A DNA stretch of 64,000 nt from Paragonimus skrjabini miyazakii (Eukaryota > Platyhelminthes > Trematoda > Plagiorchiida > Troglotrematidae): positions 134,710 to 198,709 of the forward strand of contig JTDE01000294.1 of assembly GCA_014338405.1 (NCBI GenBank), in the 5' to 3' direction. The notes beneath the pieces were generated by a model. The model saw only the letters and a program-made list of their open reading frames with translations. It was not told the DNA's origin and searched no databases. Below, piece after piece: positions 23,401 to 34,670 of the stretch; the first letter of the stretch is position 1, and each line of letters starts with the position of its first letter. Position numbers and translations under genes: made by a program.

Positions 23401-24599
23401 GCTAAGCTGAGTCTAACACGCCCTTCTGTAGGGATTTTATGGGAAAAGTTCAATTAGCCTTCGGAGAAGAATGTAGTTAGACTATATTTCTAGCATCCAC
23501 ATATTGAAGTGTCTCCATAATACTGTCGATGTCATACACAACTCATGAAGGCGAATGTTAAATAAACTGAAAATAAAATATCGCGATGTGATAGGAGAAA
23601 GCTAGATAAGAAATTAGGCAAACTTGATTATGAACAGTGAGCTTATTTGGTCAGTATTACGTGGAGATTTGCGGTGTCACGAAGTGTAACTAATTAACTA
23701 GAAATATCCCATATGTTGATTTACTCTGATAACAGTAACAGAGACTGACATTCACCTGATGCACAAAAGGATTGAAACAAGACCACATATTTTCCATTTG
23801 CAAAGTTGTAATAGAATCAGTACACATGCCTGTCTGCGTAATGGCGCAAGTCCATGTCTAGCATGGAAATTCAGTGAGTTTGGTCAGTCTGTTGCGTGAA
23901 TACGCCGAAGCAATTACCGGTTATTTGCAAGCATCTGTTGCGTTTCCTGCATCTTTGTTTCCTCACACGATCCAGACGATACGAGAGAACATATTTTTCC
24001 CGATTCTGTTCTGTTGTGACCTAATCATGATTGGGCAGATTTTGTGTCAGTCCGGACGATTCAAGTTTGTTTTGTCCAGTCGAACTGTTTGCCAGTTTAT
24101 GAAGCTGTATCTTCTTTTACAAAAACTTTGTTGAAGTGTTCAATTCATTGACAACCGCAGGAGTTTCGAGTGACTTCTTGAAGCCATGACAATGTAACTT
24201 TTGGCCAACAGAACTATTTTTTATATAAGAAAACCGAGTGGCGAATAGAAAGTCTCACTTCATTGTCGTTACGAAAATCAAAGAGTTAAAACTTAAATGA
24301 TCATAAATAGTCCAATCAAGCGTTTGAGATACAACCATAACATTTTTCGAGCTAGGCTAACATTCTTAGTAGTGGCAGCACCAGTGCATGAACAATTTAG
24401 TTCCGACCCCCCAAAAATACCCCTAGTCATATACTGTTAGTTTGCCGCTTGATATCATGTGACTTTTGGCAACTATTTGGCACGGCTGCAATAGATGGAG
24501 TGAAACTCATTCTGGGCGTGTATCCCAAACATTTTTGCTCTCTTTGGCTTGTATGCTGTTTTGATCTGGCGGGTTATGCTGATTACGACGAACAGTTTC
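20441..24599. other. Unassigned DNA
   Basis: No gene or repeat family recognised. A 147-codon minus-strand frame at 20681-21124 is glycine- and serine-rich without known motifs. A 108-codon minus-strand frame at 22812-23138 is followed by GTAAGC, but its reading frame stops just before that. Neither can be assigned. Confidence 0.45.
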
Positions 24600-25330
24600 A
24601 AGTTCACCATTGCTAGGTATAAGGCAGCTAAGCTTGTAACGGCCCAATGTTGTGCGCCAAATCGGCTGGTTCAATCCTGATCATCCATTCGCGCAGCATC
24701 AGGAGCTTGAAATGTCCCATTCACACACGTATCCACCCGCCAATTCTCAAGGCCACAAATCGACATCACGCATTTCACGGGCTAGCGCGTGATCTGGCAC
24801 TCCCCGTCTAGCCTGTACACACAGTCTCCACTAGGTGTTTCTCACATCCAGTCATCCGACGGCTAGCCAATTCTTTTGTGTCAACATGGTAACCAGCACA
24901 GCTACATCCCAGATGGATGCGCACATCCACTTAACCATCTCCGTGCGTGTTAACCTATAGGCATGTGAAGCTCGGATATGCGCATGACAAAACTCGCATA
25001 GGCGTAACTCATTACAACTTCTAACACCACGTTTCGGAAGGCGAACACTTTAGCAACGCGTCAAGCCAATGAACATGAGGATGTAAGCTGCACCACAAAC
25101 TCACATAGCCACATGACATCAACATGATCCTGCCCCTTCAACATTACGAACGTGCCGCGTATACCTGGGTCGTGTAATCCGTACTTTACCAAACCGGACG
25201 TCGTCTCATTTTGTGGGTGAGTTTCTCCTGTTTTTCTGTCTCCAGTAATTCCTACGATTATGCCTATTATATACCTATTCACTCCGATCCTGAACTATAT
25301 ACCCTTCTTTTGTTATAAGTGGTTGGGGTT
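24600..25330. other. GC-richer block of unknown origin
   Basis: Compared with its AT-rich surroundings this block is visibly richer in C and G and has many CAC, CAT and CCA words. It starts near TGTAACGGCCCAATG (about 24635), a form that would suit the start of an LTR. Past it lies TATAAGTGGTTGGGGTT (about 25314-25330), which could be read as an LTR end and primer site. I see no CA terminus, no second copy in the window and no gag downstream, so an LTR or retroelement 5' region is only a guess. It lies about 600 bp upstream of the LINE remnant in the plus direction and could instead belong to it. Confidence 0.3.
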
Positions 25331-25959
25331 AGGCCGGGATCATTTGTATACAACTCACAAAACCTCTACTTACAAAGCTCGTAGGTTTCTATGTCGCACT
25401 GTTAACTACACAGGAAGTGCATATACAGTGAGGCACGAATATATGAGTATATACAGCAACAGTATATTTCTAACTACAGTATTGTTGTTCTCCACGCACG
25501 GAAGGAGGAGTTCAGAAAAGGTACTCTCAGACAAAGAGTACTCTGATTGCCCAATGGTTGATCGTGGGCGCCGACGTAATATTCTGCACGACCGAAAAAT
25601 CCACACCAATTTTCAGAAGTTTGGTGTAACTTACAATACAAATACTGTAAGCAGAAGCAATCGGAGTGAGTCGCCGAGCCCCCGGACTGGGTTGGCCTCA
25701 AGTTGTCATGTCAGTCAGACGCTTGAGTCATTGGCTTCGAGTAGGATCCACTAAGAAAATCCCTAATTCTGTTGCCTTGCAAGTCACGCTTTTGAGTAAC
25801 AGGCTTCCGGTTGGGTCGGCAAAAAACCTTGTTTTCTTTCCTCACGCAGGTCATACTGTTGAATCAAAAACTCAGCCTGAGGTCCCATATGTCTACCTGG
25901 GAAATGCACGGGAGCTCAAGGCATAATCCATTGGTACATGAAATGTACGCAAGCTACCG
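25331..25959. other. Unassigned DNA upstream of the LINE
   Basis: A 164-codon plus frame (25260-25754) and an 86-codon frame (25666-25926) cover this stretch, but I see no LINE endonuclease or RT motif in them. It may be decayed 5' LINE sequence. Confidence 0.4.
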
Positions 25960-27350
25960 GATCGGGACAGCACCGGACGGCCGAAACGCCGCACCTCATT
26001 GACTGGCATGGTGTACGCTGCCCGACAGACCCAGGTGGGGTGCCGCAAAGAAAACCACCTGTTGTGTGCCCTCTTTTGGGGTTCCACCCAGGCGATTTAT
26101 TCCATGGGTCGTAAGACATTGTGGTCGGCGTTTGGTAAGTTTAGATGTGCAGGTAAGTTTGCCAATTTGATTAGAATGTTGCAAAGTGTATGAAGGCGAA
26201 GGTGCAATCATGTGGATCGAACTTTGATGATTGTGACCTCGTCACTGGCGTGAAGCATGGTTTCCTTATTAGCCTAAACTCTGTTAAGTTTATATTTGAC
26301 TGTACTGCTCACAGCTGCTCATCAGAACTCGGAGGGTGGTGTTGAAATTGAATAATGCACGAATAGACGCTTGCCGGACGCTCGACATTTCGGCACCTTA
26401 AACCGGCTACCTACTTCATCCATGTGCCTGCTTCTGTTTGCAGATGATAATGAGCTATTTGTACACAGGAAAGATGAACTTCAGCAACTGATCATAGTCA
26501 TCTCAACCCTGACATTCAAGTTTGTTCTGGATATCAACGCAGGTAAGACATTTTCTTTCAGCCTTCTTCGCGCGAATGTGCCATACCTGAACCTGGAATT
26601 GGTATCAACGAAGACTTTGTTGAAGGCTGCACAGACTTATGCTACTTGGATAGCTGTCTGTAGATAGATCTGCCAGCGGACCACGAGTTGAGAGCTCGTT
26701 TGACGAGGATGATACTGCTTTCGGAATCTTCGAAAGAACTGTATGGAAAAGCCAAAATTTTAACATGAAAACCAGGCTGCTTGTCTGCCCCTCACTGGCA
26801 CGGCATTGAAAATTAGACATTGTATCAGCGGACTGTACTTTGTCTGATCCGTTTCCATGTGCAATGTCGAAGACGAATCTTGGGTATTCGGTGGTCGTAC
26901 ATGATTCCGAACATTGAGGTGGTGCGGCGAGTAGACATTGACGAGGTCGAAGCTATGCTGGTACTTAGTCAGGTTTGTTGGCTAGATCACATTCGTAGGA
27001 CGGCCAACGACCACATTCCGAATCACCTGCCGTATGGACAAGTGGGATCAACTAGGCGAAAACTCAGTGATCAAAAACGGAGGTAACAAGATTTTATCCA
27101 GATAAGTCCGCGTTGTAATTTTGGTTTTAGATCTTAGGAGCACTCAATCTTGAACCACGGTCTGAAGGAAAATAATCCAAACGGGTGTCCGCAAGTTCAT
27201 TGAGCAATAATTGCACGGTAGTAAACGGAAGCGTGCAATACGTAAGAGGACCATAAGTGCCATAAGTCGTGATTACATGACTATGTGGTGTTACCACGAA
27301 TGCGGCCGCTGATGTGATGAGCGTGTCGGAGTGGTAGGTCATCAACTTGC
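25960..27350 (+). mobile_element. Non-LTR retrotransposon (LINE) remnant, RT to C-terminus
   Basis: Read across frames, the plus strand follows a LINE ORF2-type protein that reverse-transcribes its RNA at a nick. From 25990 it shows TGMVYAARQTQ, then GRKTLWSAFGKF and NLIRML (RT palm, about 26005-26190). The CALFW segment sits where the first catalytic Asp block would be and no longer has the AFD motif. FADD, the second catalytic box, is intact at 26437-26448. Beyond lie WKSQ, RFHVQCRRRILGIRW (about 26850) and DHIRRTANDHIPNHLPYG. The C-terminus reads ECGR, stop, CDERVGVVGH (about 27298-27340), a zinc-finger-like ending usual in this LINE type. Several stops and frame changes make it inactive. 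The N-terminal endonuclease is not found. Clade (RTE, CR1 or Jockey-like) is not settled. Confidence 0.82.
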
Positions 27351-30300
27351 TCGCAGTATACCGTCCGTTAGTAGAACGAATACGTTAAGTGCAATTAGGT
27401 TATATCAGTTATATCCGATTTTTTATTCGTATGAACCAACGACTGCCGTTGTTTTGTAACTCACCTGCTCCTGCTTTCAGAAATCTGGGGCTTTGTGGCT
27501 TTCTACCATTCCTTTCCCTCAATTTTGTTAATGTGATGTATGGTGAATGCTTTATCTGTTTTTCAATCCAACATTGAATTTGGTCTTCCCTCCTATTCTC
27601 TCTAAGATGCACTAAAACCTATTGCTATAGTGAACCACTTCATACATTATATTTTCAATATATTTTTCCAGTTTAGATCTTAGCATTGGAGTCTGTCGTT
27701 GTATTTTTCGAGAGATAGGGGTTTCACTTTCGTGCTAATCTATCAACCGGCTAACCAGCGTTGACCGGATGGACAAAAAAGACCTCATTCACAAGCCCCC
27801 TTTTTCGTATTACTTCGGGTTTATACCGGATAGGTAGTATGCGAGTGAAAACACGAGTGGCTCAGTGCAAGTCGCCAATGGTGTTGTGAGCAGGCGTCCT
27901 TCGGCCTTGATCGCTGTGACAGACTAATCCGAAACGGATGACGCTAACCATGTGTGTAATCAAATGAACTGGGTCTAATGAAATGACGCTGTTTGTTTCT
28001 CCTGTACGAATTCATTTGGAGCAACGTTTATGAATTCTATGTAAAAAGACGCTTATCCTAATCTGGTTGGGCTATCAGAATCTGGGGAAAACTAACACTT
28101 CAACCTATGAGACGGCCATAACCAATTACAATCCCGAAACTTAAGACATCACAACCGAGTCACCCCGACATAGCCCGCGTTAAAACTACTATTTAAAGTC
28201 TACCGCAAAGAAAAAGATTACCATAACGAAGTCATGTTCGTTATGTGTGCATCCACAGCATCACGCGTAATTTTTATCAGCTACAGGCTGGTCGTCAGTT
28301 AAGTTTATATAATAGTAACGACCAGAAGTGAAGATTGATTAGAAAATTAGTGCACTTGGACTTTTTCAAAATTCGTGAAACATGAAGATAACTATGTAAG
28401 AGTAAAGTTAAAACAAAAAACTCACGTTCACTGATAAATGGGGGAAAAATATGTTGTGCATTATTGAGAAGTTGTGCATCGATTTTAAAAGCTGCTAACC
28501 TCAAGTTCTGTCCTCCCATCAAAACTGGAAATTGCGGACCATCGGGATTTCGGAAAATTCTACATAACGTTGATAAGCCTGGGTGAGAACAATCAGAACG
28601 AGCATGAATCTTAGTTGAAACCTTCTGTTGGGATGTAGAATGAGCAATGCTGTCAGAATTTCATCCAATTAAGCAGCCTAACTCGAACTATACACAGCAC
28701 ACACTGACATACGTGTATATGTGTTTCAAATTTGAGTTCTATCCATGGCACTGCGATTCGGAATGTCGTTACTTTTAACTGTGAAACTAAAGTGATGGAT
28801 AGATGAATGCACAAGAGAAATACAAACAAACAAAAATGAATTCCCAAGTAGAATAAACAAGTTTTTACTAAAATGCTTGAGTTTTAAATGCGCGTGAATA
28901 GAATCGAATTTGCCAACCCTATTTAAAGTCGGAATTCAACAAGTTGACTGGAAAAATAGTTATTTATGTGCGCACCCGCTATTACTCTACAGACCGACTA
29001 CCGACGCAATGTACCAATTACCTGATAATAATCGATGGAAACAAATCGAGACAGGTGCATTACCTCGTCATCTTTACGCATACATTTACTCATAGTACGC
29101 TTTAGGTCACTATGACAATGGTGCCAGAAACCGATATACACCAGGTCCATAAACGCATTAAAACGAGTTGAATATATTTTTTGCCTATCTTATTTTCCTT
29201 TGACTTATTCGTGATTGTGCAGGTTTTGAGTCAGCATATATGATTCAAATTTGTCGCATCCAGTTGAACTATCTAGTAATTTGTAGGGGTGTCTTGCATA
29301 TTTTGATATGGTGAACACATCAACATATTAATGAATAGTAATATTTCGCAGGAGGGCTTAGAGTTTGAGTAATTATTTCGTCGGATTTGTTAATTTTACT
29401 GTGATTTACAAGTTCATGTCTCAAAATCTGAAAACGAACGGTTAACAGAGATAATGATTATTTTTGATTACAGCATTCATGCAAACAAAATGTAACACTC
29501 ATACGTTTGTCACAAACTGAGTAAGATCGTCACAGGAGTTTTCCGCAAATTTTCTTCCATTGGTTGCATGATTCATTTGTTTCTAATTTAAAATGAGGTC
29601 TCGTATTTGAGGGAAAATATCTTTCAAAGTCGAGTTTGGGAACCTTTTCATCAACCGGTTTCATGTTACGGCTTATTCGCCTAGATGTGTGGGTAAACAT
29701 AAACGCTTATTTCCGGGTTTAACCTTCTAGCCAACTGCGTACAAAGAAGTGAGAAATGAACACATATAAGCATACTGGCGTTTGCTTAAGTATAGGCTGC
29801 CGACGGCTAAGATAGACTTGATTGCCTAGTTAAAGCACACTTTGTATACTTCGAACAGCAGGAAATTGAGGGTCGATACACAGTTGGATAATAGTTTGTT
29901 GGCAGAGATGCAAACGAGGCATGGCTTAGAAACGCCAATGCTGTAAAATATTGTTTCACAAACACCTTGGTGATACCAGTATCACAGGATTTTAAGTGGC
30001 AATTTTCGACTTAGTAGCATAATTCAAAAACTAAACGAAATTTATTCCCGCATAGGTTACGGACATAATTTCGGCGACTGACAAGGTTACACGCTAAAGA
30101 CTAAATAGCTACACAAAGTGTTTATTAATACAAAATCCAAGTGTTCGGGCTTACTGTTCGCAAGACAAACGGCCTAAGTGTTTTAACTTAAATGTGATAA
30201 TTTTGGCTTTATGCTTTTCCATATTGGTTTAAAATGAGCGCCCTCACTCACGACTATGTATTCCTGACATTTATACATGAACTTTGGTGTAAGTGGCATC

Positions 30301-32819
30301 CATTATGTCTTCCCTATAATGCAAATTTCAAATACTTCACGGATCAACTTTCTCTATGGATACGTTTTCTCTCGACAAATAATTACAATCACCCGTTTGA
30401 CGATTCACAGATCTGCAGCTAACTGTGACATTTTTATTGTCATGTGTTGTAACAGCGATCGGGATGTTTCCAGATCGAGCACTTTCGCACCTGTGTCAAT
30501 GACTGAGTGCATGATGTCAGCCTACACATTATATCGAGATGTCCTGTATTCCCCTACCTCAGTGTCGTGGATGTCCTGTTTGTCGAAATTCACGGAGCTG
30601 TGGCCAAAAAAGCGCTCAGTCTGGGAATCTGAATACTGCAAGGCATTCAATACAAGGTGTGCGAAAACGTGAAATAACGAACGCAAAAATTGCTTCACAC
30701 GACTACTGCATTTTCATATCCTGGGCGATGGTTCAGCCACATTCTCTTTGGCGATACATCACGCATAGTGCATATACACGCTTTTAAAAGCCGTTTCTGG
30801 TCAAAAGTCTTCATGACCTTAAGACCTGCTCTTTAGTTTCCGCACATACCAGTCGGGCTGTACTACTAACTGACGAAGTTGCAAGTTATAAAACAACGAT
30901 GTACATGTGTCATATAATGACACTGCTCCTATCTGACGGTTGTTATCAGTTTATTACTTTATCTAGTTTATTTAGCGTGGCAGCTTTAGCAGAAAGTCAT
31001 CAGTTCACTACGACGAGCCATGTTAATTGAGTGCAGCCACCGAAGTGTCGCGTTGTATCTGATTATAGGTTGTTATTCTGTCAGTCTCGCTTGGAGCACT
31101 CACATACAAACTACTATTCGAACTCATATGTTGTATCACTGAACAATGGTAATCGCGTTGCGCTTTGACATGTTAGGTCGGTTAATCGACCCAAGTGTGT
31201 TGCGGTCGAGAAAAATGGATAGGGGATTGGGTTAGAGTTCGCAAAGAAACTAGGTTTTTAAACAGCCTGTAGTGAGCAAAATGACTTCGCGTGACTCATT
31301 TCTCGAAAACCTGACTCGTGGAAGGGTCGGATATGCAATTGTTCAAAACTTTAAATTTCATATGTATCGATTCCAATCTATTTCAGCGCACGCACTCGAA
31401 TCTACATGAAGAGGTATATGTGTAAACAATGTGTGAATTCAATCTCAAAACTTAATGTCTTAGAGCTCTCAAAGTACATATTGTATGAATGAAATAAATT
31501 TTCACTAACCTGGCGAAGGAAAATGAACTACAGTGCACATTTTGGTCGGAACAAGTCAAGGAGGGAACCAAACGTTGTCAGGTCTACCTCAGGTTCCAAG
31601 ATGCACGAATTCCATGGTCTACTTTTCAGAATGCGTGCAGAAAAGGTCAGGGATGTTAATGGTATAGAGAAACACTGTCAGCAGTCAACAGTAGGAAGCG
31701 ACGAACCATAGACAAACAATGATCACTCCTGCTCAAGGAAAGTAGCAGAAGAAGACCACAAACACTTGCCTGAAAATGGCACGACTGAAATCAGACCTCT
31801 CTGTATGTAAGCCCTGAACCCCTTCACATTTTTGTGAGAGATTTTCAACAACACCCAGAACATACTCTGTAGAGATTAACTAAAACAAAACAGTCGAGTG
31901 ACAATAGGGAGAAATGGGTGTGAGCAAACTGAAATATTCATTCGAATTGATATAGGAAATTTCGGTTTACAGAGAACACGATACAATGGTGGGCTGAATA
32001 CTATGGATAGGATGACGTCATCACCTACACTTGCAGTGGACCGTGACCTACCAGAATTTTATTGGACTTATTTGCCCGAAACTCATTGACGGTGAAACTA
32101 AGCGTTAGAAAATGGAGCCTATTATGAAGTTCTGTACATTTGCACATAACCACTCACTCAGTTAATAGGATTATGACCAGTTTTGATGAGACACCTGGTA
32201 CAGCGCGTACCTGTCTTAAGCACAAACGTCCGGCTACTGCCGCTATTAAGCAGAATGAATTGAGTATACTTTGTTCAACTGTAGACCATGAGGGTGAGGC
32301 TGATGGTACTGGAATCTTGATCAAATACTTACAGTGGGTGAATCAGAAATGGCGCCATCGGCGATATTTGACAACACCAAAAGTATAAACCATTTAGCTC
32401 AAAAGTGCCGCAAACGTGTGGCATTCAAAAACTGGACCTGTTCATTTGACGGCCGAATACTGTTTACTAATGTTCTCTTGATTAAAACAATGGCTACTGG
32501 ATATGATTATGTGCTGGCATCCATATGTTTCCAATGTACACGAGTCCCGATCAACGAGAATCTCAGTTCAATATGCACAAAAATGACAAGGGTTTTTAAC
32601 ACGCTGACGGAGTCGCTGTGTGAGGTCCTCTCAACCTGGTGCTGTATGGGATTCTCATCACGAAGCTGTAACCAAAAACCACTGGACCAATCAGATAATT
32701 CACCCCATACAAGCGACACCATGACGACTTACTTTCGGTCAGTAAGACGGGTACCAACATGAAAAACTGTGACTGAGTCTAACTGGCTCCAATAATGTCA
32801 TTCACTCGTTTTTGTAGGT
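27351..32819. other. Unassigned DNA
   Basis: No gene, RNA or repeat recognised over 5.4 kb. Frames of 60-142 codons on both strands (for example 30277-30672 and 32334-32762 plus) show no domain signature. The sequence is AT-rich without an evident tandem repeat. Confidence 0.5.
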
Positions 32820-32826
32820 ATATTAT

Positions 32827-32910
32827 TGAGGTTTAAATCTATTAGAACGACGAAGCATATACTGTTACGAAATCCTACCTGGACTGGCCAGTATATTGGT
32901 AGCCCCATCT
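32827..32910 (+). pseudogene. Faint Penelope-like trace
   Basis: One plus-strand frame contains RNPTWTGQYI (about 32868-32897), close to the RKPTWTGQY signature of Penelope-like elements, preceded by weakly similar basic residues. No later motif follows, and the match is only about ten residues. Chance or a very old fragment are both possible. Confidence 0.3.
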
Positions 32911-33814
32911 ACTCATCGGCACTTCACAACAATACTTATTGGTTTGAGCAGTGCTCAACAGAAATTGGAAAATGTACTTGAGAAGACCCGTTGGCGACCT
33001 TCCAACTTTGAGAAAGACTGGGTCACTCTGAATACATCTGCGCCTGTTGAATTTGTATGCGGAGGACTGTCGTCAATATTCAGCATTCAAATGTCGGGCA
33101 GCTGAATGCTGCCGGCAAAGCAGGTTCCTTAAAGTTGAGCGGTGTTGAAAGATGATCTTAACTGAACAAAGCATTCGCGCGGAGGGAGACCGATGATGGA
33201 GTGTATGAGACGGTAAACGTAGCAATGCTTTGAATGTACAGGACAGAATCCTCCATAAATATTTGCTCGTGTCCAAGGTGCGGGATGACCGAACTTTATG
33301 TGTGTTTGACGGAGCAACACTGATGTTCGGAGGGAAATTGAAAGGTAACGCAGAATGAGGTATATCACCTGAAGTGGTCACTATTGGCTGGGATTAGACA
33401 CAGACTCAACATTACGATATCAAGAAAAATAAGCTTTTGGATTGAGAGAATGACAAACAGCATCTAGAAACAAATAGTTGAAATTTTCAAACTGGTGTTG
33501 ACAAGATCGTGTACACCAGTTTTCTTAATGCTAGAAGCGTGACTAGATGGTGTGTGTGGTAAAAGTGCAGGTACTTGACATGACAATTCACTCCGACGAG
33601 TGCGCTCTATATTGGTGGAAATATGTAAATGATGATTGAATGTCAATGTTTTTGAATCGGAACGACATCTCTTGTCCTGTACGGCTTAGCAATGTTTGGA
33701 TTCATATATCATGATGTTAGGAGGCCAATTCACCAAAACATTCTAGTCAGGACATTGGTGACGGCTGACGAAATTAGACATCAACAAAGCATGGAGGGAC
33801 ACGTCAGACCAACT
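32911..33814. other. Unassigned DNA
   Basis: No gene recognised. A frame at 32896-33105 contains DWVTLN, which briefly recalls the start of a T1/BTB tetramerisation domain, but the rest does not follow. Confidence 0.5.
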
Positions 33815-33922
33815 AGCAGGAGACGTGAAAGTGAGCGTGGGTGTCGTGCCAGGAGGATACGTGCAAGTGAGCGTGCGTGTCGCGACAGGAGGATACGTGC
33901 AAGTGAGCGTGGGTGTCACGCC
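33815..33922 (+). repeat. Minisatellite, three units of 36 bp
   Basis: Three head-to-tail units run at 33815-33850, 33851-33886 and 33887-33922. Units two and three differ at about three positions, and unit one is more diverged. The 36-bp length keeps one plus-strand frame open and yields a 12-residue basic repeat of the form RRIRASERGCRA at the C-terminus of an 84-codon frame (33692-33946). Whether it is translated is unknown. Short tandem duplication alone explains it. Confidence 0.85.
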
Positions 33923-34440
33923 AGCCTGAGGAACAAACGCCTATAAATTGGTCTTACTTGGTCACTTGATAGCAAAGTGGCCTAAACAAGCAGACAGTGA
34001 TTCAACAAGTAAATGGCCAGAATTTGGCCACTATTTCATGATATATATTTACTGACATTTTATTCATTTGGTCGAACTGGTAGTCGGCAATACAGCGTGT
34101 TTTTCCGCAATCCTGTTCTTCTTGTCTCCGCGCAAGTAGACTGGGTGAAGCCGCATAGCAGGTACTCAGGTCAAGCAGTCAAGTCGTATTAGAACGTTGG
34201 CGAAGGAAAAGACACGTTATATCACATGAACCTCACATTCGACCCAAATCTGGCATAATGTGGAATTCATCCAGTTCCATAACTGACATTTCACATGCAT
34301 AACAAATTATCTTCTTTCGAGTAAAAATCCAGTCATATGCGAAAAATTAATCGAACTGTCCTCGCAATACTGTTTAGCTGAAAAGTGTTAAACAGTTGCA
34401 CAAGGGGTATAACAAATATAATGCGGTTCTTAGGAACTAA
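33923..34440. other. Unassigned DNA
   Basis: No gene or repeat recognised between the minisatellite and the palindromic insertion. Confidence 0.6.
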
Positions 34441-34450
34441 GCTAAGGGTA

Positions 34451-34660
34451 GGATATCCGCACCAAATTTAGTACGAATGAAGTCAAACAGTTTGGGCGTC
34501 GTGTTTAACATGGTATTGATAAATGGATTGAGAATAACACAACGTTACGAGCACCTCGGGTGGCTTTCCTCAGGAGTGTTGTAATCGATTACAACACTCC
34601 TGAGGAAAGCCACCCGAGGTGCTCGTAACGTTGTGTTATTCTCAATCCATTTATCAATAG
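34451..34660. mobile_element. Short inserted element with inverted partial duplication
   Basis: The insert starts with GGATATCCGCACC, the same end as the repeat at 39642. It follows that repeat for about 135 bp with five mismatches and one 26-bp deletion (after 34553). It then runs straight into a perfect inverted copy of its own last 73 bp. Two copies sharing the left boundary, plus the flanking 10-bp duplication, define a mobile family. The presence of an inverted truncated copy inside one insertion recalls Penelope-like elements, whose insertions often carry such inverted pieces. No protein is encoded. Confidence 0.7.
34514..34659. repeat. Perfect 146-bp palindrome
   Basis: Two arms of 73 bp are exact reverse complements with no spacer, centred between 34586 and 34587 in AATCGATT. 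Every position was checked, and pairing first fails at 34513/34660. Such a sequence can extrude a cruciform and is usually unstable in cloning. Either it arose recently by self-priming or inverted duplication of the element end, or it is an assembly or library artefact. Confidence 0.9.
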
Positions 34661-34670
34661 GCTAAGGGTA

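Larger units (their letters stand above)
34441..34670. repeat. Target-site duplication flanking the palindromic insertion
   Basis: The 10-bp string GCTAAGGGTA occurs at 34441-34450 and again at 34661-34670, immediately either side of the inserted 210 bp. The bases just outside differ (A before the first copy, G before the second; G after the first, A after the second), so the duplication is exactly 10 bp. This is the signature of insertion by a mobile element. Confidence 0.75.

Noticed and set aside
25260..25754. 164-codon plus-strand frame, the longest outside the elements
   Set aside because: No motif, and it spans the boundary of a compositional block. It may be LINE 5' debris, but I could not align it.
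32896..33105. DWVTLN, possible T1/BTB domain start
   Set aside because: Only six residues match and the following pattern is absent.
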